This document shows positions 35,516 to 44,137 of a stretch of DNA of 64,000 bases, in pieces. Numbering within the stretch: the first letter of the stretch is position 1; the number at the start of each line of letters is the position of its first letter. Origin of the DNA: Ramlibacter paludis (GTDB taxonomy: Bacteria > Pseudomonadota > Gammaproteobacteria > Burkholderiales > Burkholderiaceae_C); assembly GCF_022012305.1 (NCBI RefSeq), contig NZ_JAKLTM010000004.1:248001-312000 (forward strand), read 5' to 3'. Both the position numbers and the translations under genes were made by a program. The notes under the pieces were generated by a model, which was not told the DNA's origin, ran no database searches, and saw only the letters and a list, made by a program, of their open reading frames with translations.

Positions 35516-37069
35516 TCAGACGGCGGCGAGCGCCGGCGCGACTGCGGCCTTGGTGAGGCCCAGGCGCTCCGGCGAGATGTACTGCTGCCGGTACTGCTCG
35601 AAGGGCATGCTGTCGCCGGCTTCCACCGCTTCCTGGTCCGCGAGCGATTGGCGGGCCACCGCATCCAGCTTCGTGTGCAGCGCGTCGGCATAAGGCAGCT
35701 TCAAAAGCTTGGCCTTCGCCTGTTCGGATTGCGCCAGCGTGAACGCCGCGAAGCTGTTCTCGTGGTCGCGCGCCATGGCCGCCAGCACGCGGGCGGAGGG
35801 CAGCATGTCGGGGGTCTGCAGCAGGGCCTCGGCGGCCCGCACGGCGTCGCCGTAGTCGGTGGTGCTGTGCACTTGGTCGAGCAGCGCGGCGAGCGGCGCG
35901 CACTCGGCCACGATCTCGGCGCCCCAGTCGGCCAGCGTCACCTCGCGGCCGCCGCGCTCCAGCGCCAGCCCCGGCTGGCGGCCGAAGGCCGCGGTGCGAT
36001 GCTGGTTGCGGCCCAGGGCGGCGATTTCGGCCGGCGTGTCGTCGGGGCTGTCCGAGAACAGGCAGTGCAGCAGGAAGACGTCGAGGAAGCGGATGGTCTG
36101 CGCCTTGATGCCGACGGGCACGAAGGGGTCGAGGTCCATCAGGCGCACCTCGACGTATTCGACGCCGCGCTCGCGCAGCGCATGCAGCGGCCGTTCGCCG
36201 GGACGAATCACGCGCTTGGGCCGGATCGTGCCGTAGAACTCGTTCTCGATCTGCAGCAGGCTGGTGGCGAGCTGGTTGTATTCGCCGCCCGGGTTGACGA
36301 TGCCGATCGCCTCGTAAGCCGGGTAAGGCCGCGTCAGCGCCTCGTGCAGCGAAGCCGCGTAGCCATCGAGGCTGTTGTAGCTGACGGCCAGGCTCGCCTG
36401 CGCGTCGCTCTGGTACCCGAGGCGGCCCATGCGCAAGGAGGTGCCGTGCGGCATGTAGACCGTGCCGGGCGACAGCGTCTGCAGTTCGTGCTTGCGGCCC
36501 GCCACGAAGCTGGAACAGGCGGCCGGCGAGGCGCCGAACAGGTACAGCAGCAGGAAGGCGTGGCGGCGGAAGTTGCGGATCAGGCCGAAGTACTGCGCGT
36601 CCGTGACGCCGGGCAGCGACCAGTTGTAGTGGATGCCCGAGATGGTCTGCATGCGGCGGCCGTAGCGGTGCGCCAGGCCCATGCGGTAGACGCTCTTGGC
36701 GCGGCCCACGTTGGAGGAGCCGTACCGGCCGATCGGGATGTTCTCGTCGGCCGGCAGCGTACAGGGCATGCTGCCCACCCACATCAGCTCGTCGCCCAGC
36801 GCGCGGTAGGTGTACTGGTGCACCTGGGTCAGCTCTTCCAGGCACTGCTCCACGCTGGCATGCACGCCGGTGATCAGCTCGAGCTGCGACTCGCTGTAGT
36901 CGGTGGTGATGTGGGGATGGGTCAGGGCCGAGCCCAGGCCGGCCGGATGCGGCGTGAGGGCCAGGGCGCCGGTGAGGGTGGCGCGCAGGCTTTCCTTCTC
37001 GATGCCGCGGCGGATGCCTTGCAGGCGCGCGGGCGCAAGCGTGCTCAAGGCCTGTTGCAGGTTGCTCAT
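35516..37069 (-). CDS. gshA: Glutamate-cysteine ligase
   Basis: 517 residues from ATG 37069 (MSNLQQALSTLAPARLQGIRRGIEKESLRAT); longer in-frame starts add non-family sequence. It is the E. coli-type GshA: GIEKESLR, TDYSESQLELITGVHASVEQCL, GRAKSVYRMGLAHRYGRRMQTISGIHYNWSLP, and YVEVRLMDLDPF. It makes gamma-glutamylcysteine from glutamate, cysteine and ATP, the first step of glutathione synthesis, in the cytoplasm. gshB is not in the window. The 188-bp region to the divergent phasin-like gene holds both promoters. Confidence 0.95.
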   Translation of the reverse strand: MSNLQQALSTLAPARLQGIRRGIEKESLRATLTGALALTPHPAGLGSALTHPHITTDYSESQLELITGVHASVEQCLEELTQVHQYTYRALGDELMWVGSMPCTLPADENIPIGRYGSSNVGRAKSVYRMGLAHRYGRRMQTISGIHYNWSLPGVTDAQYFGLIRNFRRHAFLLLYLFGASPAACSSFVAGRKHELQTLSPGTVYMPHGTSLRMGRLGYQSDAQASLAVSYNSLDGYAASLHEALTRPYPAYEAIGIVNPGGEYNQLATSLLQIENEFYGTIRPKRVIRPGERPLHALRERGVEYVEVRLMDLDPFVPVGIKAQTIRFLDVFLLHCLFSDSPDDTPAEIAALGRNQHRTAAFGRQPGLALERGGREVTLADWGAEIVAECAPLAALLDQVHSTTDYGDAVRAAEALLQTPDMLPSARVLAAMARDHENSFAAFTLAQSEQAKAKLLKLPYADALHTKLDAVARQSLADQEAVEAGDSMPFEQYRQQYISPERLGLTKAAVAPALAAV

Positions 37070-37257
37070 GTTCCGGGGATGCGCCAGTAGCGTCTGTCTT
37101 CTGAAGTGTGGCGAAGTTAACACCTTTGCGCAAAACCTGCTGGGGCGGGTTCAAGCCGGATTTGCTAGGGAAGCGGCTCTACGAGAAGCGCCTCCATTAG
37201 GTCGCCTGCCCTAGGCCGGATCCGGAGAATGGGCGTCAACAACCCGGAGCAAGAACC

Positions 37258-37590
37258 ATGAACACCGAACGTTTCGCCCCCGTGGCCGAGCAATGGATCC
37301 ACCTGTTCGACAACGGCGCCCAGCGCGCCATCGGCGCCTGGCGCGATGGCGGCGAGCAGCTGGGCGCCCTGGCGCGCGAGCGCTGGGACAGCGCCCTGGC
37401 CGCATCGCGCAAGGAGCTGTCGAAGGAAACGCTGCGCAACGCCGCCCGCACCCGCCAGGCCGTCGCCGGCGCCTACGCCAAGGGCCTGGAACTCTCGACG
37501 GCCGGCGCCGAGACCGCCGTCGGCACGCTCGTGCAGGCGGCCCGGGGCGCCGTGGCGCGCGCCGAAGCCTGGCGCGCCGCTCGGGCCTGA
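37258..37590 (+). CDS. Phasin-like helical protein, 110 aa
   Basis: 110 residues, nearly all alpha-helical and Ala-rich with no hydrophobic membrane span: FAPVAEQWIHLFDNGAQRAIGAWRDGG, RERWDSALAASRKELSKETLRNAARTRQAVAGAYAKGLEL. This resembles phasins, which coat polyhydroxyalkanoate granules, but it lacks enough signature to be sure. Starts at ATG 37258 with GGAGCAAG upstream. The SRPBCC gene follows 38 bp later on the same strand. Confidence 0.55.
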   Translation: MNTERFAPVAEQWIHLFDNGAQRAIGAWRDGGEQLGALARERWDSALAASRKELSKETLRNAARTRQAVAGAYAKGLELSTAGAETAVGTLVQAARGAVARAEAWRAARA

Positions 37591-37628
37591 CGCAGAATCC
37601 GGCCACCCCAACCAGCGAGGAGGCGGCA

Positions 37629-38102
37629 ATGACGGTCAGCGTGAAGATCGACCTGGGCTACGAGTTCGAGGTCAAGGCGAAGTTCGACACCGTCTTCGCG
37701 GTGCTGTCGGACGTGCCCAAGTCGGCCTCGCACTTCCCCAAGCTGGAGAAGCTTACCGACCTGGGCGACGGCGCCTACAAGTGGGAGATGCAGAAGGTGG
37801 GCACCGCGCAGGTGAACATCCAGACCGTCTACGCCAGCAAGTACGTGAGCGACCCGGCCAAGGGCACGGTGAAGTGGACGCCGGTCAAGGGCGTCGGCAA
37901 CGCCCTCGTCGGCGGCAGCTGGAAGATCACCGACAACAAGGGCAAGTCGACCAAATGCGTGCTGAAGATCGACGGCACCGTCGACGTGCCCCTGCCAGGC
38001 CTGATGAAGATGGTGGTCGAGCCGGTGGTCACCGCCGAATTCGAGAAGGCCGTCGAGAAGTACATCGACAACCTGATCAAGACCTTCGGCGGCGAGGTCT
38101 AG
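37629..38102 (+). CDS. SRPBCC-family lipid/ligand-binding protein
   Basis: 157 residues from ATG 37629 with GAGGAGG upstream. The sequence MTVSVKIDLGYEFEVKAKFDTVFAVLSDVPKSASHFPKLEKL opens a START/Bet v 1 fold typical of the SRPBCC superfamily, with a hydrophobic cavity and a long C-terminal helix (VVTAEFEKAVEKYIDNLIKTFGGEV). Probably cytoplasmic and binding a hydrophobic small molecule; the ligand is unknown. Convergent with the YidB-like gene, 11 bp apart. Confidence 0.75.
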   Translation: MTVSVKIDLGYEFEVKAKFDTVFAVLSDVPKSASHFPKLEKLTDLGDGAYKWEMQKVGTAQVNIQTVYASKYVSDPAKGTVKWTPVKGVGNALVGGSWKITDNKGKSTKCVLKIDGTVDVPLPGLMKMVVEPVVTAEFEKAVEKYIDNLIKTFGGEV

Positions 38103-38113
38103 CGAGGTCCAGG

Positions 38114-38695
38114 TCAGTGCGGCGTCGCCGACTCCCGGAACTGCACGTCCTCGATTTCCTTTTCCAGCGTCGCCCGGCCCTCGTCCAGCACCTCGTCGAC
38201 GTGCGGTGACACGTCGCCCTGCGGCGTCAGCTGGTCCACCATCTCCGGCATGATTTCGGCAAACGCCTGCGCGACCTGCTCGCGCGGCACGCCCAGGCGG
38301 TCGGCCATCTGCTGGATGTCGGCATCGCCGACGATCTGCTGCACCGCCTGTTCGTCCAGCGGCTGGTTGTCGCCCGGCTCCAGCCAGGAACGGGCCTGCT
38401 GGCCGTAGCCCTTCTGCTGCACGCGCTTGAGCACCGCGCCCAGGCCGCCGGTGTTCTGCACCCAGCGCATCGCCAGGGGCAGCAGCATCATCAGCAGCGC
38501 CGAGCGGTTGCCGCCGAGCGAACGGCCGGCGGCGACGCTGCCGCCCCGGCGCGCCATGGCGCCGCCCAGCACGCTGCCCAGGACTGCGCCGCCGAGGCCG
38601 CCACCCATGCCACCCATGGCGCCGCCACCGCGCCGGGCGAGCGCCCGGCCGAAGACGCCGCCCAGTACCTGCCCCAGCAAAGGATTCCTGGTCAT
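38114..38695 (-). CDS. YidB-like (DUF937) protein
   Basis: 193 residues from ATG 38695 (MTRNPLLGQVLGGVFGRAL), with AGGAG upstream. The N-terminal half is rich in Gly and Arg (RRGGGAMGGMGGGLGGAVLGSVLGG), the middle has VQNTGGLGAVLKRVQQKGYGQQARSWL, and the end has the YidB-type RLGVPREQVAQAFAEIMPEMVDQLTPQG. Proteins of this family are found in many proteobacteria; the function is not established. It is transcribed convergently with the SRPBCC gene and followed upstream by the esterase gene on the same strand. Confidence 0.8.
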   Translation of the reverse strand: MTRNPLLGQVLGGVFGRALARRGGGAMGGMGGGLGGAVLGSVLGGAMARRGGSVAAGRSLGGNRSALLMMLLPLAMRWVQNTGGLGAVLKRVQQKGYGQQARSWLEPGDNQPLDEQAVQQIVGDADIQQMADRLGVPREQVAQAFAEIMPEMVDQLTPQGDVSPHVDEVLDEGRATLEKEIEDVQFRESATPH

Positions 38696-38772
38696 CGAAA
38701 GCTCCTGTGTTGTTTGAACTGCTTTCGACACTAGCGGCGGCAAGGTCCTGGCGGTGTCAGCCGCCGGGCCGT

Positions 38773-39453
38773 TCAGGAGGTGGCCGGTTTCGCCAGAACC
38801 CGGACCAGCCAGGCATTGAGGTCGGCAACCTCTTCCATGCAGACCGAATGGCCCATCGGATAGCTGTGCCACTCGACCTGGTAGCCCAGCGCTTGCAGGG
38901 CATCGCGCGACGCCGCGCCGCGCTGCGGCAGCACGATGTCGTCCATGTCTCCGTGCGCCAGGAAGATCGGCGTGTCCTGGTTGGCCGGGCTCCGTTCGGC
39001 AGCGGTGGTGGAAGCCAGCGGCAGGTAGCCCGACAGGCCGGCGATGCCCGCGAGGCGTTTGCCATGGCGCAGGCCCGCCAGCAGCGACATCGCACAGCCT
39101 TGCGAAAAGCCCGCCAACACGATGCGCTCGGATGCGATGCCGCGCTCCTCCTCGCGCACCAGCAGCGCCTCCACGGATTCCCGGGAAGCGCGCAATCCCG
39201 CTTCGTGCTCGCGGCCCTGCATCTCGCTGCCGAGGATGTCGTACCAGGCCCGCATGCGGTAGCCGCCGTTGATCGTCACCGGCATCACGGGTGCATGCGG
39301 GAAGATGAAGCGCACCGGCCCCAGGGCCTCCAGGTCCAGCTCCTGCGCAATGGGGACGAAATCATTGCCATCGGCGCCCAGCCCATGGAGGATGATGATG
39401 GTGGCCGAGGGATGGGGACCCGACTCGGCTTCGATGGTTTCCAGCGCGGCCAT
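38773..39453 (-). CDS. Phospholipase/carboxylesterase-type alpha/beta hydrolase
   Basis: 226 residues from ATG 39453 (MAALETIEAES). The fold matches the phospholipase/carboxylesterase family (Abhydrolase_2): HGLGADGNDFVPIAQEL, and the triad Ser117 in GFSQG, Asp171 in HGDMDDIV and His201 in GHSV. It is a cytoplasmic esterase with short acyl-ester or thioester substrates; members act on small acyl esters and some on acyl-proteins. Its gene lies 77 bp upstream of the YidB-like gene. Confidence 0.9.
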   Translation of the reverse strand: MAALETIEAESGPHPSATIIILHGLGADGNDFVPIAQELDLEALGPVRFIFPHAPVMPVTINGGYRMRAWYDILGSEMQGREHEAGLRASRESVEALLVREEERGIASERIVLAGFSQGCAMSLLAGLRHGKRLAGIAGLSGYLPLASTTAAERSPANQDTPIFLAHGDMDDIVLPQRGAASRDALQALGYQVEWHSYPMGHSVCMEEVADLNAWLVRVLAKPATS

Positions 39454-39508
39454 GGACAGAACTCCTTGATGCGCGCGAGCATAGCAAGCGCAACGACCGG
39501 CAAGCGGC

Positions 39509-39518
39509 GTCCCACAGG
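39509..39518 (+). promoter_or_regulatory. GTCCCACAGG motif (recurrent in window)
   Basis: One-mismatch copy of the recurrent motif, about 76 nt upstream of the HPF-like ATG and pointing toward it. Confidence 0.25.
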
Positions 39519-39594
39519 CCAATAGCCCTTGTCCGACTTGCCGCCGCTGCCGTGGACCGCAGAGTAGAAGGTGGACCCCAAGAAAGGAAACCGC

Positions 39595-39987
39595 ATGAAA
39601 GTTCAAGTCAACGCCAGCAATGCCATCCACAACAAGGAGGCCCTCGAAACCTGGGCCAACGAGTTCCTGAACGAGCGCCTCTCACGCTTCGTGCAGGACG
39701 TCACCAGCATCGAAGCGCAGCTGACCGACGAGAACCATGCCACCAAGGGCGGCGACGCCGACAAGCGCTGCATGCTCGAAGCCCGGATGGCGGGCCGCGC
39801 GCCGCTCGCCGTCACTGCCTTCGGCGCCGACCAGAACCTCGCCTTCCGCGCGGCCACCGAGAAGCTCGAGCACGCGCTCGACCACGCCATCGGCAAGCTG
39901 GACCGCCGCGAGCACCGCGTGCGCGACACGATCCGCAAGGACCCGGAGATGGTGGACGCGATCGCCACCCTGCCGCCGCAGAGTTGA
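39595..39987 (+). CDS. HPF/RaiA-family ribosome hibernation factor
   Basis: 130 residues from ATG 39595, with AAGGAAA upstream. The pattern MKVQVNASNAIHNKEALETWANEFLNERLSRFVQDVTSIEAQLTDENHATKG followed by DKRCMLEARMAGRAPLAVTAFG and AFRAATEKLEHALDHAIGKLDRREHR is that of HPF/RaiA proteins (given in part). It should bind the decoding region of the 30S subunit during stress or stationary phase. It is not next to rpoN, where the usual hpf lies, so this is probably an accessory paralogue. Confidence 0.85.
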   Translation: MKVQVNASNAIHNKEALETWANEFLNERLSRFVQDVTSIEAQLTDENHATKGGDADKRCMLEARMAGRAPLAVTAFGADQNLAFRAATEKLEHALDHAIGKLDRREHRVRDTIRKDPEMVDAIATLPPQS

Positions 39988-39994
39988 GGCGGGC

Positions 39995-40894
39995 TCAGTA
40001 GCGCACGGGCACGCTGTAGCGCGGCTCGTAGTGCCAGTCCCAGTACATCTGCAGCACCCGGCGCGTGATGGCGCCGGGCTCGCCGTTGCCGATCCGGCGG
40101 CCGTCGACGATGGTCACGGGCAGCACGCCGCCGCCGGAAGAACTGAGGAAGGCTTCGTCGGCGGTGCGCAATTCCTCCGCTGGCAAAGCGCGCACGTCCA
40201 CCGGAACGCCCAGCGTCCCCGCGATCTCCACCACCGTGCGCCGGGTGATGCCTTCCAGCACGCCCTCCGCGGGCGTGACGAGGCGGCCGCCGCGCACCGC
40301 GAAGATGTTGAAGCCTGGCCCCTCGACGACGTTGCCCTGCGCATCGCTCAGCACCACCGTATCGGCGCCCGCATCGAGCGCATCGAGCAGGCCCATGGTC
40401 ATGTCGTTCCAGTGGTAGTTCTTGGCGGTGGGATCGACGCTTGCCGGCGGGATCCGCTGCACCTTGCTCACCTGCACGTGCAGGCCGTGCTGCCGCTGCT
40501 CCTCGTTGGCGATCCAGACGTAGGGCACGGCGAAAGCGCGGAACTGGTTGACCGCCTGGCGCGGGTCGCGCGAACCCCAGGGCGGCTGGCCGCGCGTGAC
40601 CAGCATCTCCACGTAGGCGCTGCGCAGGCCGGCCAGCTTCACGCACTGCGACAGGATCTCGACGATCTCCTGCGGCGTCCGGCCGGGGTCGAGCCGGAAC
40701 TTGCGGCAGCTGCGCAGGAAGCGTTCGAGGTGCAGGTCCAGCCGGAAGAAGGCGCCGTCCCAGACCGTGACCACGTCGTAGGCGGCGTCGGAACGCAGGA
40801 AGCCCCAGTCGGTCAGCGGGACGCTGGCCTCGGCGATGGGAACGTAGCGGCCGCCCTGCCAGGCCGCGCCCTTGGAATAGTCGGCACTGCTCAT
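39995..40894 (-). CDS. Class IV aminotransferase (D-amino acid/branched-chain type)
   Basis: 299 residues from ATG 40894 (MSSADYSKGAAWQGGRYVPIAEASVPLTDWGFLRSD). Fold type IV PLP enzyme: the Lys in PTAKNYHWNDM is the likely Schiff-base residue, with EGPGFNIFAVRGGRLVTPAEGVLEGITRRTVVEIA at the usual place. The family includes branched-chain aminotransferase, D-alanine aminotransferase and aminodeoxychorismate lyase; sequence alone does not settle which. It is convergent with the HPF-like gene. Confidence 0.85.
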   Translation of the reverse strand: MSSADYSKGAAWQGGRYVPIAEASVPLTDWGFLRSDAAYDVVTVWDGAFFRLDLHLERFLRSCRKFRLDPGRTPQEIVEILSQCVKLAGLRSAYVEMLVTRGQPPWGSRDPRQAVNQFRAFAVPYVWIANEEQRQHGLHVQVSKVQRIPPASVDPTAKNYHWNDMTMGLLDALDAGADTVVLSDAQGNVVEGPGFNIFAVRGGRLVTPAEGVLEGITRRTVVEIAGTLGVPVDVRALPAEELRTADEAFLSSSGGGVLPVTIVDGRRIGNGEPGAITRRVLQMYWDWHYEPRYSVPVRY

Positions 40895-40976
40895 CGGGGC
40901 ATTCTGGCGCACGGCCGCACTGCCCACCATGCGGGTCACCCCGCAAGGACCGATCGCCGCGGCGATCGTCGCAGGC

Positions 40977-41147
40977 TTACCTGGACGGCCCGCCGGCGAC
41001 GACGGCGTTCGCCGGGCCGTGGTAGCCCAGCATGCTGTTCCAGATGCCGTCGTTCCAATGCGAGTCCGCGGCAACGGTGCGCGGCACATTGGCGCATCCG
41101 CCCAGGGCGAACGCGACGGCCAGCAATGCGATCCAACGAGTCAACAT
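40977..41147 (-). CDS. Small lipoprotein, 56 aa
   Basis: 56 residues from ATG 41147 with AGGGGAG upstream. Signal peptide and lipobox MLTRWIALLAVAFALGGCAN, then a 38-residue tail with SHWNDGIWNSMLGYHGPANAVVAGG. Likely anchored in the outer or inner membrane. Function unknown. A CCTACAG motif lies 53 nt upstream, overlapping the stop of the serine hydrolase gene. Confidence 0.6.
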   Translation of the reverse strand: MLTRWIALLAVAFALGGCANVPRTVAADSHWNDGIWNSMLGYHGPANAVVAGGPSR

Positions 41148-41198
41148 GGTGCTCCCCTTGTATGTAGCACCCGATTGGATGCCGCGGCGGGCGGCGCG

Positions 41199-41213
41199 GC
41201 TGTAGGTTACAGC
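41199..41213. promoter_or_regulatory. Palindrome containing the CCTACAG motif
   Basis: GCTGTA-GGT-TACAGC is a perfect inverted repeat. On the minus strand it contains ACCTACAGC and points toward the 56-aa lipoprotein gene. It overlaps the stop codon of the serine hydrolase gene. Confidence 0.3.
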
Positions 41214-42253
41214 GCCTTCATCACGCGCGACACGAACCCCGGCGAGTGCGCAGGATCGAGCCAGCGTACGACGGCGACCAAGGCGTTCTCGGGATCGACC
41301 CAGGTGTAGTGGCCGCCTGCGCCCACCAGGAAGAAGCTGGCGCGCGAGGCGTCCGCGAACATCTGGCCCTCGCGGTTCAGCCAGGTGAGCCAGCCGTAGA
41401 ACGGTGCGACGGCCGAAGGCCGGCGCATGCGCGCGATCCAGTCCGCGGGCACCAGTTGCCGGCCGCCATGGGCGCCGCCATCCAGCATCAGCTGGCCGAT
41501 GCGGGCCTGGTCGCGTGCGCTGATCTTCACGCCGCCGCCCCAGTGCGTCCCGCCGGTCACCGACTGCATGCGCCGGCCGTCGATCTCCACCCAGGCGTCG
41601 TCGTAGCCTTCCCACAGGAAGCCCTCGCCGCCGCCGAGCGGGCCGAGGATCTCCTGCACGAACACTTCGGGCAAGGGACGGCGGAACAGGTGCAGCAGCG
41701 CCAGCGCGAACTGGTTGATGCGCACGTCGTTGTATTCCCAATAGGTGCCGGGCGGCTGCAGCTTGCGCGCCTCGCCCTTGCGCCCCTGCGGCGGCTTGGG
41801 GTCGTGGCTCACGCGCCGGTTGTGTTCGACCTGGTCGGGCATGCCGAAGCAGCTGCCCTGCCACTCGCTGGTCTGCTCCAGCAGGTGGGCCCAGCGGATC
41901 TCGCGGTTGTGCGCGTCGTCGAAGCCGATGCCGGGCAGGGCCTCGCCCACGCGCTGCTGCGCATCCAGCAGGCCGCGCGCCTGCGCGACGCCGGCCAGCA
42001 GCGCGAGATAGGTCTTGGCGACGCTGAAGGTCTGGTCGGCGCGATCGGGCTCGCCCCAGCGCGCCAGCTCTTCGCCATGGCGCCGGATCACGCCCGACAC
42101 GCCGCCGCGCACGTGCACCGGCCCGCGCAAGCGGTTGTAGGGCGGCGGGTCCTCATGGTGCACGCCCCAGCGCGCGGGGTCCGCCTGCGGGTCGCGCGGC
42201 CAGGGCACTTCGTGCGCCTGGGCGAAGGTGATGGCTTCCGTGAAATCCGGCAT
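41207..42253 (-). CDS. Serine hydrolase, beta-lactamase class C family
   Basis: 348 residues with no signal peptide, so cytoplasmic unless secreted otherwise. Nucleophile motif SxxK is Ser77-Val-Ala-Lys80 in QTFSVAKTY, and the YxN motif is Tyr174-Asn175 in YWEYNDVR. The third motif is HxG-like (GGHYTW). Members of this group act as esterases, D-peptidases or amidases rather than true beta-lactamases. The substrate is unknown. The gene is read toward the small lipoprotein gene, 59 bp away. Confidence 0.85.
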   Translation of the reverse strand: MPDFTEAITFAQAHEVPWPRDPQADPARWGVHHEDPPPYNRLRGPVHVRGGVSGVIRRHGEELARWGEPDRADQTFSVAKTYLALLAGVAQARGLLDAQQRVGEALPGIGFDDAHNREIRWAHLLEQTSEWQGSCFGMPDQVEHNRRVSHDPKPPQGRKGEARKLQPPGTYWEYNDVRINQFALALLHLFRRPLPEVFVQEILGPLGGGEGFLWEGYDDAWVEIDGRRMQSVTGGTHWGGGVKISARDQARIGQLMLDGGAHGGRQLVPADWIARMRRPSAVAPFYGWLTWLNREGQMFADASRASFFLVGAGGHYTWVDPENALVAVVRWLDPAHSPGFVSRVMKAL

Positions 42254-42299
42254 GGGAGGAGCATAGCGGCCCGGCCACGCCCTCTGCTAGTCTTGTCCC

Positions 42300-43169
42300 A
42301 TGGAATTGATGAAGGAGCGGGTCGAGTCGCCGGCGCTGGCGTCGGCCAGCGTGGTGCTGCTGCGCGACGGCGCGCAGGGCCTCGAGGTGTTCCTGCAGAA
42401 GCGGCACGGCCTGTCCGACGTGCTGGGCGGCGCCTACGTCTTCCCCGGCGGCAAGGTCGACCCGGAAGACGCCGACTGGGCGCTGCGCACCGATCGCACG
42501 CCGGCCGAATTGCAAGCAGCGCTGGCCGAACCCGAGCTCGAGCCGGAAGCGGCCGCCGCGCTTTTCGTAGCGGCGATCCGCGAAGCCTTCGAGGAAGCCG
42601 GCATCCTCTTTGCCGACGTCAGCCCGGAACAGGCGCGCGCCGACTGGGAAGCGCTGCGCCGCGGGCCACGCTTCGGCGAACTGCTGGAAGGCCGCGGCCT
42701 GCGCCTGGCCGCGAGCAGCCTGCTGCCCTGGTCGCGCTGGGTCACGCCCACGCTGCCCAGCATCAGCCGCAAGCGCTTCGACACCCGCTTCTTCCTGGCC
42801 ACCGTTCCGGAAGGCCAGGTCGCCTCGCACGACACGCACGAGGCGACCGAGAGCCTGTGGCTGCCGCCGAAGGACGCGCTGCGGCAGTACTGGGACGGCG
42901 GGATCGAACTCGCCCCGCCGCAGATCATGGGCCTGGCCCACCTGGCGCGGCATGCCAGCGTGGCAAGCACCTTTGCAGCGGCGCGCGCCCGCACGCCGCC
43001 TTGCATCCGGCCGCAGCCCTTCGACGTCGACGGCGTGCGCACGCTCTGCTATCCCGGCGACCCCTGGCACTCGTCGCCCGAGCAGCTGCTGCCCGGGCCG
43101 ACGCGCCTGCATTACCGGAACCGGCGCTTCGAGCCGGACGGCGGCCTCGCGGTATTGCTGGGCGAATAG
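42300..43169 (+). CDS. NUDIX hydrolase (NUDT7/NUDT19-like)
   Basis: 289 residues. The Nudix fold starts SASVVLLRDGAQGLEVFLQKRHGLSDVLGGAYVFPGGKVDPEDADW, and the Nudix box continues after an insertion as AAIREAFEEAGILFADV, with the REAFEE metal-binding helix intact. The insertion between the GG and RE parts is typical of the CoA-diphosphatase NUDT7/NUDT19 group, so cleavage of CoA esters or a similar nucleotide is likely. Divergent from the serine hydrolase gene with 46 bp between. Confidence 0.85.
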   Translation: MELMKERVESPALASASVVLLRDGAQGLEVFLQKRHGLSDVLGGAYVFPGGKVDPEDADWALRTDRTPAELQAALAEPELEPEAAAALFVAAIREAFEEAGILFADVSPEQARADWEALRRGPRFGELLEGRGLRLAASSLLPWSRWVTPTLPSISRKRFDTRFFLATVPEGQVASHDTHEATESLWLPPKDALRQYWDGGIELAPPQIMGLAHLARHASVASTFAAARARTPPCIRPQPFDVDGVRTLCYPGDPWHSSPEQLLPGPTRLHYRNRRFEPDGGLAVLLGE

Positions 43170-43475
43170 GAACCTGACGCCCGCGGTCGAGCGGGGACTA
43201 CAGCCGCTGCCGCCGTGCGCCTTCGAATTCGCGCCGGCCCGCCCGCTCCAATCCATTGAAAGCCAGCCGGACTCCGCGCTACGACGACAGGTATCGGACT
43301 CTCCGCCTCCGCAAGCGATCAGCGAGAACATTGTCCAGTGGACCGGTTGGCTTTTACCGCGGCGCGTCGCACACACGGGCTTCCCACGCAGCCGCGCGAC
43401 GGCGGACTACAGGGTCATTGCACCCCCCGGCCCTAAGCTCCCTGTGCAGTTTCCAAAGTACCAGGGAGAACTCCG
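43170..43475. other. Intergenic stretch of 306 bp
   Basis: No convincing gene. It contains two copies of GGACTACAG (43195-43203 and 43404-43412), the second followed by GG and placed 61 nt before the small gene at 43476. Near 43464 is the CAGGGAGAA ribosome site of that gene. No terminator was found. Confidence 0.6.
43404..43414 (+). promoter_or_regulatory. GGACTACAGGG motif (variant of recurrent motif)
   Basis: ACTACAGGG instead of CCTACAGGG, with a second partial copy GGACTACAG at 43195-43203. It points to the gene starting at 43476. Confidence 0.25.
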
Positions 43476-43628
43476 ATGAGCCCGCTGATGATGCGCTTCT
43501 TCACGCTGGTCGGCATTGCACTTGCCGCCGCCAGCATGCAGCTGAAGGCCCGTGCCGCGGCCCTGGACGAGCCCATCGTGCAGCAGCAGGTTCATGCCGT
43601 GCCCACCGCGAACAAGGGCGAGCGATGA
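43476..43628 (+). CDS. Small secreted or membrane protein, 50 aa
   Basis: 50 residues from ATG 43476 with AGGGAGAA upstream. The N-terminal 25 residues are hydrophobic (MSPLMMRFFTLVGIALAAASM), either a signal peptide or a membrane anchor, then a short charged tail (LDEPIVQQQVHAVPTANKGER). The TGA overlaps the next ATG (ATGA), so it is translationally coupled to the DUF4864 gene. Function unknown. Confidence 0.6.
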   Translation: MSPLMMRFFTLVGIALAAASMQLKARAAALDEPIVQQQVHAVPTANKGER

Positions 43629-44116
43629 ACGAGGACTTCGTCGGACCTTTTCGGCGCGCACCCCAGCCCGGCCGCTGGCATGGAGCCGCAGCTGCCTGGG
43701 CGCTGCTCTTCGCGCTGATCCTCGGCACCGCGGCCATGTTCGCGAGCGCCGCGCCCAAGCAGCACGAGGTGGACCCCGGCGTGCGCGAAGTCGTGCAGAG
43801 CCAGCTGCAGGCGCTGGCCTCGGAAGACGCGGGCAAGGCCTTTGCCCTGACCGACCCCGCGCTGCGCACCCGCTTCGGCAGCGCCGAGGCTTTCTACGCC
43901 ACCGTGCGCGAGCAGTACCCGATGGTGGTGCGGCCGGCCAGCGTGCTGTTCCTCAAGCCCGAGAGCGACGGCAGCATCGCCTTGCAGAAGGTGCGGCTGA
44001 CCGACAGCGACGGCTTCAACTGGGTGGTGACCTACCTGCTGAACCGGCAGACCGACCACCAGTGGCGCATCAGCGGCACGCTGGTGGAACGCGAAGGCGT
44101 GCACGTCATCGTCTGA
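43625..44116 (+). CDS. DUF4864-domain membrane-anchored protein
   Basis: 163 residues from ATG 43625, overlapping the previous stop. One transmembrane helix at about residues 22-40 (AWALLFALILGTAAMFASAAP) is followed by a periplasmic DUF4864 domain (VREVVQSQLQALASEDAGKAFALTDPALRTRFG, FYATVREQYPMVVRP, LNRQTDHQWRISGTLVE). This NTF2-like fold is common in proteobacteria with no assigned role. Confidence 0.8.
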   Translation: MNEDFVGPFRRAPQPGRWHGAAAAWALLFALILGTAAMFASAAPKQHEVDPGVREVVQSQLQALASEDAGKAFALTDPALRTRFGSAEAFYATVREQYPMVVRPASVLFLKPESDGSIALQKVRLTDSDGFNWVVTYLLNRQTDHQWRISGTLVEREGVHVIV

Positions 44117-44137
44117 GCCGGCCCACAACGCTTCGCC

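Noticed and set aside
41207-42253. True beta-lactamase resistance gene
   Set aside because: It has SxxK and YxN motifs but no signal peptide, and this family contains many esterases and peptidases; resistance cannot be inferred.
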